The translations under genes were made by a program, and so were the position numbers. The notes beneath the pieces are model-generated. The model did no database searches. It was given only the letters and a program-made list of their open reading frames with translations, and was not told where the DNA came from. Shown piece after piece: positions 49,012 through 60,276 of a stretch of DNA of 64,000 bases; positions within the stretch are counted from its first letter, which is position 1, and every line of letters starts with the position of its first letter. The stretch spans positions 1 to 64,000 of the forward strand of contig NW_025064958.1 in NCBI RefSeq assembly GCF_019112545.1, in the 5' to 3' direction. Source of the DNA: Guyanagaster necrorhizus (lineage: Eukaryota > Basidiomycota > Agaricomycetes > Agaricales > Physalacriaceae).

Positions 49012-49460
49012 TGTTAGGCTCAAGCTACACATGATCTGAAACATATGATAAACTAGCATGACTTCATGTTTGAGTCTTCTGCTAGAGTTCACTTATTGTG
49101 TTTTGTTGATTGAGTGCTTTAAGGCTTTAATAGAGTAGCTTAAGAGTAGAATGAGAATGAATAAACTTTAGCTTAAAGCTGAGGATTACCAGTGAGAGTG
49201 AGCCATTTTATATACTGTACATGGTAGAGATAAATATGTAACTGTCTATTGTGCATTTCTATATCCTTTGTGCCTTTTGTTCTTGGGCATTGTTACTATC
49301 TACAAGAGTCTTGTTATGCATCATCAGGTGACCCTGTTGCATTGTAAGATAATAACTGACTGAGCTGATTGTGCTGACTAAGCCAGTCCCACAATCTTAA
49401 GTGCTGGGTTAGACACCCTGACTAAGCATAAATAGAGGCTAAAGAAGAAAAATCATAACA
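49012..49460 (-). mobile_element. Solo LTR, 449 bp, TSD ATGTT
   Basis: Begins TGTTAGGCTC and ends AATCATAACA. It is flanked by ATGTT at 49,007-49,011 and 49,461-49,465. Same family as the LTRs at 41,175 and 51,884. Confidence 0.9.
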
Positions 49461-49543
49461 ATGTTGGTGTGGACAATGATGGCATTTGGTTTCCTTCATG
49501 CTTATTGGGCATAAGGAAAGGAATGCAGAAGCTTCAAGCAAAT

Positions 49544-49871
49544 TGTTAAGCCTAAGCTACATGTGACATGAACACATGATAAGTAGCTGCTGTGTTGCTT
49601 TCATACAATCATGACTGAGTTCACTTAATGTATTCATATATCATTATGTGTTAAGGCTATTTCAAGAGGCTCAAGATAGAATGGTGAAGATATAAACTTT
49701 AGCTGGAAGCTGGAATACTACAGTGAGAGCTATCCTACTTATATACTATTTGCCTGTTGATAAATATATTGTACTATCTATTGTGTCTGTTCCAGTATTT
49801 GTGCTTTTTGTCCTTGAGTGTCACTACTGTCTACAAAAGAGTTGTTGTGTGTTGTCAAGGGTGGCTGTCGC
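49544..49871 (-). mobile_element. LTR fragment cut by repeat copy B
   Basis: It begins TGTTAAGCCTAAGC and is close to the LTR at 41,175-41,621 over its length. It ends abruptly at 49,871, where copy B starts. The missing LTR part does not follow copy B, so a rearrangement rather than a simple insertion is implied. Confidence 0.8.
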
Positions 49872-51700
49872 TGACATACCCCCTCCATGTTCAGGCATGT
49901 AAAATTGCAAAAATTGTGAATACATGGACTGCATCCCAGTCCAGTAAGCATGTAACTGAGAATAGGATAAGAGTACATATAAACCTAGCTATCATAATGC
50001 TAAACTGAAGGAACCATGAGTAGAGTGCATGGCCTAGTAACAGGCTAATACCAAAGGGGTCAGACTGCATGTGAGGTCCCAGCACTTGGCCCTAAATGTG
50101 CCAATACCATTACAAGGGGATATGCTAAAAATAAAAAAAATATGATCAAAATATGATCAGCAATCCTGATCACATTGATCAAAGATGCACAGCCATTGAT
50201 GCACTGATGGGACATGCTTTAGAACAGAGAACTGAAACTCAAAGAAAGGTATCTGAATAACTGGGTGTTGAACAGAGAAATAGTACCCTCAGAGATGAAT
50301 AGCACACATACTGCTCAGAGACTTGCATGCATACCTACAGTGCCTTAGTGCACATAACACAGTGAGAGACTGCATCATACTGAGATATAACACATACCTA
50401 TTGGGTGGGTTAATTGATGCATGTCAGATCAGAAGTGGTGCATTTTGTGAGTCAGATGGAATGTTGAAACACTGAGAAAGGAAACATAACCATTGTGGCT
50501 GACTCCAGACATGGGAGATAACCCTGGAGGTCTGAAACAGTTTACCACTGTCAGAGATGAGTCACTGGGGAAATAAGAAAACAAGCAGTCCTGGCTAGGC
50601 CAGCTAGCCAATGTCAGCTAGTGAGAAGACAGCAGGCAGTCCTGGCCTGGAAGAGAATAAGTGCAGCAACTGCAATATGCATGTGAATAATACCCATAGA
50701 ATCTGGCATGGAGTCTCATGCTTTGAAGATACCATAGTAGGATTGTATTAGTAAGTACCACAGTAGAGTATTTAAATACTGCATTGTATGAGTAGAATAC
50801 AAGTTTTCTGACCCCCATAGTTGCACTGTATTGGGCACAGAAAGCCTTGCACTCTAGCTCTGAGTTTGTGTTTGTAACTTTGAATGAGAATAAACTCATT
50901 ATTGAATATCATTGAGAGAGCTTTGAGAACTGAGCAAGGCATTGAAGCTTGTGAAGGACTTGGGCCTGGTTTGATAAGAGGTTTTGGATTGTGCTCTAAT
51001 CTGAGAATAAGAGAGCAGTGTCTGAAGGGCATCATCTTGAGTTTTTGAGGTATTTGTGATGCACAGCACTACAGGTGGCAGAGGTTCAAATCCTTTGGCT
51101 TGACTAGTGTGTGCTCTTTGGTTATTTCTGCAGGTTGGCAGAGGTTCAAACTCTTTGGCCTGTTGGACAGCATTTTATTGTGTTTTGTGTCTCTGGATTG
51201 CATAGGTTTGAATCCTGTGGGTCTATGATCAGTTTGGAAACTTGTGAACAGAGATCTGTGCTCTTTGGCATTATTGGACATGTTTGTGATTGGTTTTTGC
51301 TTAGAGTGTGAAGCTTTGAGTTGTGTATTGTGTGTGTTAGGGATTTTGAGTTGATCTGAGCTGTGCTTAGGACCTTTTGAGAGTTTTGTGAGAGTGTTTT
51401 GACATATTGTATTGAGCTGCAGTACTCTTTGCCTTGAGGCCCAGCAACACCTGTTGCCACCTCTCATTTTGATAAAACAAAAAGCTTTGAGACTTAGAGA
51501 GATCTAGGACTGTTGTACATGTGCTATTGCTGTTTGCATGCTGTGGATTCATTGAAGAAGACAATTATATTTGTTGATTACTACTTTTATTGCATTATAA
51601 TCTCTCTATGAACTAAGAGTTTTGTGTGTGTTGGTATGGATGTGATCAGTGGATAGCACTCTGCTGTATCCATTTTCACCTTGCACACACCCAGATCCTC
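49872..51700 (+). repeat. Copy B of a 1,829-bp inverted repeat
   Basis: It begins TGACATACCCCC and ends CCCAGATCCTC. Only a couple of substitutions against copy A were noticed, close to the outer TG end. Near 51,083, 51,143 and 51,205 it carries three T-arm-like motifs (GGTTCAAATCC, GGTTCAAACTC, GGTTTGAATCC). On the plus strand its end abuts gypsy RNase H sequence directly. Confidence 0.9.
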
Positions 51701-53823
51701 CTCACTAACCATTAAAATCTCCAGTATTTCTGACTTCTTTAGAAGCTAAATTGGTGACAGGCATGCTGGATAACTGAGCTGGCAGAATATGACTTCTTTC
51801 TCAAGCATAAGGCAGGGACTGCCAATAAGAAGGCAGATCTTCTTAGTCAATGCATAGATCATGATCAGAGAAAGGATGATAATTGTTAAGTCCAAGTAAC
51901 ATGTGATCTAAACATGTGATAAATAGGCACTGTATCAAGTTTGTACAGTCACACCTAAGTTCACTGTATGTGTTTGTATGGCTTTGTGTTTCAAGGCCTT
52001 TGTAGATTGGCTCAAGGTACAATGGTAGAAGAATAAACTTTAGCTCAAAGCTGGGGACATACAGCAAAAGCTACACTACTTATATACTGTTTAAGTCTGA
52101 ATTAAATATATCCCTTCCAATTGTAAGTTTCTGGGTTACAGTGCTCTTTGTCCTTGAGCATCTTGACTACCTATAAAAGAGTGTCATTCATTATCAAGGG
52201 TCACTTAAGTGCTCTAACTAAGCATAAATAGGGGTTAACAAAGTAAAAATGAAGGTTAAGTAAGGAAAAATCATAACAATAATAGGAAGATAGCTGTACT
52301 CAAGGCAGAACATTTTAAGGCTATGATCATGCTAATAGAAGAAGAGACATACAAACACATCAAGAGTGTGACATGGTGAACTGAACATTGGAATCAGAGA
52401 GTGGCCCCCTCAATCAATCATGACTGAGAGATGACAAAGGAGAGTGACTTTATCTTTTATAATGGAAGGATCTATATGCCATGAGATCATGCTCTATGAG
52501 GAGAGATTATTGCTCAGTCTCATGACCACATCATGGTGAGACACTTGAGGACCATAAAGATGACAGAACTACTGCTGTGAGAATATTGGTGGCCAAAACT
52601 GAAAGCAGACATAGAGAGATATGTAAATGCCTGTGAAATGTGCCAATGCACCAAGTCTAGCATCCAAGTGAAGGCAGCTCTGCTCCATCTGAATGAGATT
52701 CCAAATATTCCATAGACTGATATCTCAGTAGACATGGTTACAGGACTAATAGAGTGCTATGGCTATGACACCACCATCATCATAGTGGATTGATTATCCA
52801 AGACAATCATTTCAGTCATGTGCTCAGCAGAGTTATCCTCAGAAGGATGGGCAAAGATACTATGGGATGAAGTGTATGCCAAGTATGGGATGCCACAAGT
52901 CATGATCTTGGACTATAGTCCACAGTTCATCTTTAAGTTTATGATAGACCTATATCATCTTCTTCAGATCCACAGTAATGCATCCACCACCTATCACCTG
53001 CAGACAGATGGACAAATAGAGAGAGTCAATCAGAAAGTAGAGAAGTTCCTTCACATATTCATTAATCATAGACAGAATGACCAGGCTGACTGGCTACCAC
53101 TTGCAGCCTTCCAGCACAACAACCATGTTCACTCAGCTACTGGCAAAACTCTATTTTTCATCAACCATGGCCAACACCCTCATATAACAACCACATCATG
53201 CCACTCTGCATCAACACCCACTTCATCTATGTTCATAGAACAAATAGCAAAAATCTATGAAGAAACAAAAGCCACCCTCAAAAAGGTGGCTGATGCTATG
53301 AAACATCACTATTACAAGACCTGCCAACCCACTATCCATTATAGCACTGGGGATTGAGTATGGCTCAATACCTCAAATCTTTATTTGTCACAACTAAAGA
53401 AAAAACTTGCAGATAAATACACTGGTCTCTTCTCTGTCACAAAGAAAGTCAATGCATCCACCTATCAACTTACATTGCCTGCCACATGGAAGGTACACTC
53501 CATCTTCAATGAAGCACTTCTATCCCTATATACATCACCTGCCTTCTCTAATCAGGAAGCCCCACCTGCACCAGAGCCTGACTTGATCAAAGATGAGGAA
53601 CATTATGAGATTGAACAAATTCTTAATCACCACCTTCAAAAAACTCATGGCTGCTATAGTTCCAGCCCCAGTTTCCAAGTTGAATATTTGATCAGGTGAA
53701 AGGGATATGGTCCAGAATCAAATCAGTGGGTACACAAATGTGATATGAATGCTGACTCTGCAATCTATGATTATAAACTATCTCTTAACTGAGCCATCAG
53801 AATGATGGTCTTAAGGAGAGGGT
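51701..53823 (+). pseudogene. Ty3/gypsy pol fragment with chromodomain
   Basis: It starts in RNase H (NLQYF ... ELAEYDFFLKHKAGTANKKADLL, 51,715-51,850), is split by a solo LTR, and resumes at 52,279. It continues with the integrase zinc module (EYWWPKLKADIERYV, CEMCQ), the core (VYAKYGMPQVMI, TYHLQTDGQIERVNQ, about 52,870-53,030) and a C-terminal region. A chromodomain-like end follows (FQVEYLIR then KGYGPESNQWV, about 53,675-53,740), and the fragment ends in a purine tract before the LTR. CGA-to-TGA-like stops are again common, for example VD-stop-LSK and EYLIR-stop. Chromodomain integrases of chromoviruses target heterochromatin. Confidence 0.82.
51884..52278 (-). mobile_element. Solo LTR, 395 bp, TSD ATAAT
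   Basis: Begins TGTTAAGTCC and ends AATCATAACA. It is flanked by ATAAT at 51,879-51,883 and 52,279-52,283. It is inserted between RNase H and integrase of the plus-strand gypsy relic, opposite in orientation. Confidence 0.9.
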
Positions 53824-53825
53824 AA

Positions 53826-54253
53826 TGTTATGATTTTTCTGCTTTTTTTATCTTATCACAGGGTGTCTAGGATTATGAGACAGTTGCCATGCAATGTGAA
53901 TGGACACAATAGACAAACTGTGGAAATGGTGTCAGAGATACTTCAACAATGGACAATATCCATTTGTTTTGTGTCTGATGACCCAATGCTGTAGCATCAT
54001 GACATAGAGAACCATAACAGTGTAGGGACTATATTTATCTTCACAAATAAGTATATAAGTAGGTTAGCTCTTGCTGTAGTATTCTAGCATCAAGCTAAAG
54101 TTTATCTATACTGCTTACTTCTCTTGAGCTTCTTCTGGAAATACCTTGTCTACATCAACTTGGACACAAGCAGTGAACTCTAGCATGACTGTATGAACTC
54201 AATACAGCACTAGTTTATCATGTGTTCTAGTCACATGTTGAGCAGGTCTAACA
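53826..54253 (+). mobile_element. 3' LTR of the plus-strand gypsy relic
   Basis: 428 bp. It begins TGTTATGATTTTTCTG and ends GCAGGTCTAACA, directly after the purine tract. It contains the family TATA-like GTATATAAGTAG and AAGCTAAAGTTTAT blocks. Confidence 0.85.
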
Positions 54254-56607
54254 GTCATACCTTACTTGCTCACATCAACTGAACATGAAAGACTGGTCCA
54301 GTGAACTAAGATGGTTATGAAGAGGGAGACATCTTTGTCAGTCCTTCTGCATTTGCAATTTTGTTGATGGCATGTCAGAGTGGCCATGTTGATAACTGGC
54401 ATTCCAGATCATGGTGAGCCCTTTAGAAGGTTGAGCAATTGGCAACCTGACTATATTTCTTAGCAGCTTCTAATGTGTTCAATTGCTGATGTCAGTCAGC
54501 TGACTCTTATTTGAGACTTGAACACCATCATTGAATCTTAAAGAATGAAGGGGAGAAGATAGATGCTATGCTCTTGAGGAAACCATGAAGAATTTCCATG
54601 AGACAGATATCTGGTATGCTATAGAGATGCATGGATTCTCTCTGACATTGTCTGTACCACTCATGACTGCAACTTTTATGAAACAAACTACAGCTCTCCC
54701 ATCTATCTGGCTTTCAAAGGCACTGAGCTCATCATCAAAGCTGGATCCCAAACCTGTGGTGTGCTGGTTAAACCTCTCTTGATGCCTAAAATGTGGCCAA
54801 CTCTATCAGCCTAGAGTTGTATGATTTGGCAAAGGACTGCATTGTATTCATGAGATAATATGATATCTTTAGTTTTCAGACTTTCATTTATGCAGTTTGC
54901 ATGACCTCATGAATATTTACATAGGTACTGTACTATCTTGCATTGTCCACTATAGCTTCTTGGCATCAGATTAATTTTGTATGAACCTGGATGACATTTG
55001 CATGAGCCATATAGAATGTCAGACCCTCCTTCACCAACTTTTGTAATTAATAACCTGAGAATAAGATCTGACAAGATTTGCTAAATAGTGTGTGGGATTT
55101 ATCTTGGATAACCAAATATTTTTCAGGAAAAGCAGAAAATGTGCAGAAGAATTGTTTATGTTCAACCCTTTCTCAGTAAAAAGAGGCATAGGTTACTCAT
55201 AAACAACAGTTATCAAATATAGAGAACAATCTTTAGACCACCCACAGATGTTGGCATCAGAATCAAGGGTAGGATGCACATCAATGAGCATCAACACAAA
55301 TGTGAAGGATTGAGAATGGTAGAAGAGCTCACAGAGCCATAAGAACATATGTGATGTCAGCAATCATATAGAAGATTCTTTGTTCTGAGGCATCCAAGAG
55401 AATATCACAAGTTCACACTGTCAGTGACAGTTGTACATAAAGGTGTTTTCATGAGACACAGTGCACAAGCTGTCCACATTCTGAGTAATGTGCATAAATT
55501 CAGAATTAGGAGAGATGCTGTGGCAAATATGCAGAATAGCCAGTCAAGAGAGAACATAGTGAGTAGCAGGAGCAGCATAAAGGACCTTAGTAATGACAGA
55601 ATGATGCAGTTCAATTGTTTACATCCCATCTATTTTCTGTACACTTTGAGGCCATGAATGTATTCAGAAAATGGCCTGATTAGATTTTGTGGCTGTCAGT
55701 TTTCATCTAGATGCTGACAGGCTATGGTACAATCCTATCCATTTAAAGCTCCATTTTGCAAAGAATATTTGACATAGGCAAGTATTGTTCTTAATGAAAC
55801 TCCACACTCACAAGGGGTCATACACACATCTCACTGAAAATCACACCCATCTATGATCACCCTTCAAAAAGAAGATCCTCTCTTGGCATGCAGCCAATTC
55901 CATTAGGTACAAGCTGATATAACCACAGTTTAAAAATCCAGGTATTCAATGCAATTATATTGATGTGTATGCCATCACTGAAAGCTGGATGCATGAACTT
56001 GATCAGTGGTATGCTGTATTGACCCTGCTCAATACCTGCATGGTTGCTTTCTCATCTGGCCACTTGCTCCAAACCTGTGCCAAGTCACATTCTCATGTTT
56101 GGGGCTCCTCTTCAGCCTTTCTCTGATCCTTTACTGGAGCAACCCAGTTTGAGTCAACAAGAGGCCCTCCATTGGCTGTGCATTCAGTGAAGTGGCAGAT
56201 ATTAGAGTCCTGCTCCTGCAAGCTATCATGTAGAATTTCTTTGTCAATAGCAAAGCTTCTTCTATCAAAGAGGTGACAAAGCCAGAGCTGCAAATCTGCT
56301 AGTCCCAGAAACAGATCATTTATGGCATTCAATGGGTCTCATTTCAACATCTTGAGCCCATCTTCAACAACTTGGAGAGCACAAGTGCACAATTTTTTGT
56401 CAAATACTTTGGAAAGGTACTTCACTATGATAAGGACAGCCAGGGTGTGGACATGAGGGTTGGAGTCTTTCTTGGTCAAGTTATTGAGCAGATGAACAAC
56501 ATGTTCATGTTTCAGATGCTACTACAAAGATTTGCTTATCCAAGAAGAGTCATCTTTTCATCAAGGACAGAATAGAGAACCTGATGTTGGCATGCTTTGA
56601 TAATAAG
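54254..56607. other. CpG-poor DNA, nothing recognised
   Basis: AT-rich sequence with short open frames on both strands. The CpG loss and the X1 relic at its right end suggest former genic DNA that was mutated, but no domain is visible. Confidence 0.4.
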
Positions 56608-57800
56608 GAAGTGTAAGGATGGTTTTTCAATGAATTTGGAAATTCAGTGATTATGACATTCAGCATAGAGACAGTATGTAACAGTCTTCATTTCTTGGGA
56701 CCAGTGGCCATTGGAGAAAGCATAGCCATCTTTGTGTCTTAGGTCCACATCTTCATAAGTCACAAAAAGTGAGGACATGAAAATGCACCAGTAATATCTT
56801 GATGAAAGAGACTAAAGACTTGTTCATAGATTTCATCATCCTTTATGACCTCAAGCCGAAATCGGAGACCCTCGAATGGCTGAGAATACCAGGAATTCTC
56901 TTCACATCCAACCTATATAGTCAAGAACGTAGTAACTGTCACTTTATACTGTCTTCTTTTCAGAGTTTATGAGGACCAGCCTGCTTGTGCAGTCAAATTC
57001 ATTGCCCCTATTATAGGATCGCATCATATCACACAACACATGAGAAATAGACATTCAATGAACAGGTCGTCCGCAGTCGAAGAACAAAGATTCAAACACC
57101 TGGGAATGAACTCCATATCTACATTTTCTTCCGACATGGCAAGCCATATATCGCGAAGCCATTCGACAACCTCCTGTCCATCAGTGGACCTTGCTCAAAA
57201 CACCCATCATGTGGATCGTATCTCTCACATGTAGCAATCTCCCTTGATAACGACAATAAAGAAACGTGGCGCAACTCATATTTGAGGTCTCTAAATGCGC
57301 TCTCGCTTTGTAGAAGGATATCCGGAAGGGAAACAGCAATTTTACGGACATTTTGAAGAACCTTGCCATTGTCAGGAGTCATTTCGAGTGGGTTGGCCAT
57401 AGCCAACGCATCAATAAGGAGGATGCGGAGCTACTGTACCAGTGAAAATTTGATTTTGGCATTTGATGTCGAAACGACGCATCCTGTTGTGCTGGACGTG
57501 CTGCTGGGGCTGACGTGGTGCGATTACGGAATGCACCGTTCACGCTATGCCTCTTCATGGTGAGAAAGAGATGGTGATGAAGCGGGAGTTCTAGGCCTGG
57601 AAAAAATGCCTTCACACTCCTGGTGTCAGTCATGTTCCTCTAACACCAAGAAAGGTTACAACCAGGATTGTCCACTTGGAAGTTGAATGCGAACATAGGT
57701 CCAAAATACACCGCCCCAAATGCTCAATGATGGCAAACACCGAATTTATCTTACCGACCACCAGCGATGTGAATCGACAGCATGGGAAATCAGCATCGAA
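56608..57800 (-). pseudogene. Relic X1, paralogue of X2
   Basis: It aligns along its length with 61,574-62,587. Shared landmarks are the C-terminal coding end (YAE..NHQI-like region), ATTCCTGGTATTCTC, the LAMANPLEM/LAMANSLEL block, KIAVSLPDILL and the 5' stretch around AAACACCGAATTTAT. The minus strand is the likely coding strand (AMANPLEMTPDNGKVLQNVR, then RDLKYELRHVSLL). I do not recognise the family. Its first ~250 bases lie in the CpG-depleted block and lack CG; the rest is CpG-normal. Confidence 0.6.
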
Positions 57801-58130
57801 GAAAAAAGAAGATGAGCAATCTGCATCTGGATATTTACTGATGATCTTTGGATTGATAGGGCGAAAGCCTCACCGAGTACTGATCTCTCCTTCCGTTTAT
57901 ATATGGCCTTTGTACTTTGGAATTAGGAACTCATTTTCCTGAACGTTGTGTCGACGTTGTTAAGACCCTTGTTTGTGGAAGACATCAAAAACAAGATAAA
58001 GCTTTCCTACAGAGTAAATAGCAACATTGCAAGTCGAGGGATACCGAATTCTCATCATACACTTTGATAGCCAAGATTGTAAATTAGACTTCTAACCAAA
58101 GCAGTCTTTCCAAAATGGGCACAACCCGTC
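57801..58130. other. Spacer between X1 and the P450 gene
   Basis: Nothing recognised. The P450 3' untranslated region probably lies here. Confidence 0.4.
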
Positions 58131-60276
58131 CTAATCTAACAGAGCCTGTGTCTGAGGCGAACGCGCCTTGATCGTGCATTTGAAAGGCACAGGAAAGCTA
58201 CACATGGAATTAAAAAATACGTCACTGCACATCCAATATGGAAGCCTTACCTGAAAACAGCACTCGTAAAGGTTTCGCTTGGTTCGGAATCCACGGCCTT
58301 CGTGAATGACAAAGTCGACACCATAGACGCGATAGCAATCCAGGCAGTGTTCACAGCGATATAACGGCCAGGACAGATACTGAAAGAATACTGTCAAGGG
58401 TGGTCAATATAGATGCACCACACAATACTTACCGTCTTCCAAAACCAAACACCACTGTGGGTTCAGGTTGGCGTTCCTTCCCGTCTCGAGGGATGAACCG
58501 GTCGGGGTCGAACACCAGAGGGTTAGGATAATCCTTTTCGTTGTGAAGCATGGCCCTATATCATCTGTCAATCCGAGGCTCGGGGATCATACATTGGTGA
58601 CTGACCAAGCGTTTCCAATGATGGTCGCGCCTACAAATGGCACATAAACATAAAATGAGAAGAAAAAAAGTATTCGGAACGTACCTGCAGGAATGTAGTA
58701 TCCTCTGTAAACATCCTCTTTCACAGTACGGTGAGCAATGCCTAAATCAAATTTATCAAGTCAAGTGTACTCATAGATCTCAGAGCACATACCCAGTGGA
58801 AGAACAGAGTTCCATCTCATAGCTTCCAATACGATAGCATCAATATAGGGCAGTTGCGGACGGTCATCGAAAATCGGCTGGCGGGTGCCATGACCAACCA
58901 CGGCGTCCAACTCGGCTTGGGCTTTGGCTTGTACCTCGGGATAAAGAAGAAATGCGAGTACCGTGGAAAGGATGACGATCACGGTCTTTGGACGATTAAA
59001 AGACTTTGAACGACGCACAAGGGTAAAAACTTACTGTATCAGCTCCCGCTAATTACAACATGAGATCAGATCTTCAGCAAGTGCCGAGAAACATTTACCA
59101 GCAAAGGCAACCGCAGCTGTATTCCTTATGATTTCAAGGTGCATAGGGGTGTCTGCAACCTCGATCTTTTGCATCTTTGTTAGATTTTCAGAGACGAATG
59201 AGGGGGGTGCAAGGCCCTTCGCCTGGAGCAAGAGTCAACTAGACTGATATCAAATAAAGAGTAAGTGGTGACATACCATTGACTCTCTTGTGTATTCAAA
59301 TGGTTTTTCTGACATGTCGTCGACATCTTTTCTCCAGGCTTGTGCTAACCTAATAAATTCTGCGCCAGGCAACCAACCTTCGCAGTGCCTACATTACCAG
59401 CCTGAGCAGGAAGTAAGGAAAACTCACGTGGAAGATATTTCAAGGTAGGGATGTAATCAACCAAGAAATCTCCGAAGTTTCCAGCGATGCGAACGCTTTC
59501 CAACGCCCGATCCACCAACCCCACAAATCGATCACCATTCGGATCTACATCATATCCGTAGACGGTTCTCATGATGGTGTAGCCTGAATGGCTAGAAGGC
59601 CGTCAGTTTCACAGAACAGGCTATCGGGTACACGCAGCTCACTGGCGAATATGGTGAACAAAAGCGTCGGGAGATTTATACAGCTGTTGTAGCAAAACCA
59701 ATGTCGCTTTCATCTGCACAGGATAGTACGCCGGAAGTGCACGAGGCTGGAAGTACTGTTGAAACATTCGACGGTGCATTCTGTGAAGAGAAGGATGAAA
59801 ACCAGACCAGGAATTATATACGGAATAACAGACATGGCTGTACTGACCTCCACCAGTTAGAATATCTCATAAAACCCATCATAGATCCCCATCCCATTAA
59901 ATTTAACATGGTGAAATCTGTATGGGATTATTACCAACTCTGAGACGGCGGGGTATCATGCACACTCACCTGGCCTATCGGAATAATTCCTGGATCGTTT
60001 TTCGAGGAGATCAGCTGCTGCTTTGACAGAGTTGACTACAACTGTCGGATTTCCGGGTATATCCAGATATAAGATGTCACCATAGGTGGCGGCCCATCGA
60101 GCATACGTGCGCCATGGGTAATCCTCAGCCTGGGGCACATCCCAGAGGTTCCCTATGAACGGGAGTCCCTTGGGTCCAGGAGGGAGAGGTGGACGCCGAC
60201 GATTAAATGAGACAGATAGTAGATATAACAGCAAGGCACAGAATGACAGAAATGCCAGAAGGAGAATGAAGTTCAT
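58131..60276 (-). CDS. Cytochrome P450 monooxygenase, 503 aa, 13 exons
   Basis: Exons with GT..AG borders: 60,276-59,970, 59,917-59,848, 59,780-59,643, 59,591-59,428, 59,377-59,277, 59,222-59,099, 59,048-59,035, 58,985-58,793, 58,741-58,685, 58,630-58,606, 58,555-58,433, 58,379-58,251 and 58,197-58,131. They total 1,512 nt with no stop. An N-terminal anchor helix (FILLLAFLSFCALLLYLL) precedes the proline hinge RRPPLPPGPKGLP. The I-helix AGADT lies in a 14-nt exon and its junction. The ExxR is EAMR, the PERF-like segment is FDPDRF, and the heme loop FGFGRRICPGR carries the Cys ligand and is split by an intron after FGFGRR. The protein should sit on the ER and take electrons from P450 reductase. 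Substrate is unknown; the overall style is that of the large agaricomycete CYP families, many of them near O-methylsterigmatocystin oxidoreductase-like proteins. It lies between direct repeats X1 and X2. Confidence 0.92.

Larger units (their letters stand above)
31250..56854. other. CpG-depleted retrotransposon block
   Basis: From about 31.3 kb CG dinucleotides become rare, and from 32.2 kb nearly absent. By eye only a few dozen occur up to 56,854, against several per 60 bases on either side. TG and CA are correspondingly abundant. The right edge is abrupt: the line ending at 56,820 has none and the next 60 bases have three. The block contains the copia element, both gypsy remnant groups, all TGTTATGA-type LTRs and the 1,829-bp repeats. 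Known cause for such a pattern: CpG methylation followed by deamination, or a CpG-directed RIP-like process. Confidence 0.85.

Noticed and set aside
41175..49460. One complete minus-strand gypsy element bounded by the LTRs at 41,175 and 49,012
   Set aside because: The LTR at 49,012-49,460 has its own perfect target duplication (ATGTT) and is therefore a solo insertion, not the 5' LTR of that element.
51083..51215. Possible tRNA genes from T-arm-like motifs
   Set aside because: No anticodon arm, D arm or acceptor stem fits around any of the three motifs. Kept only as a finding on B-box-like relics.
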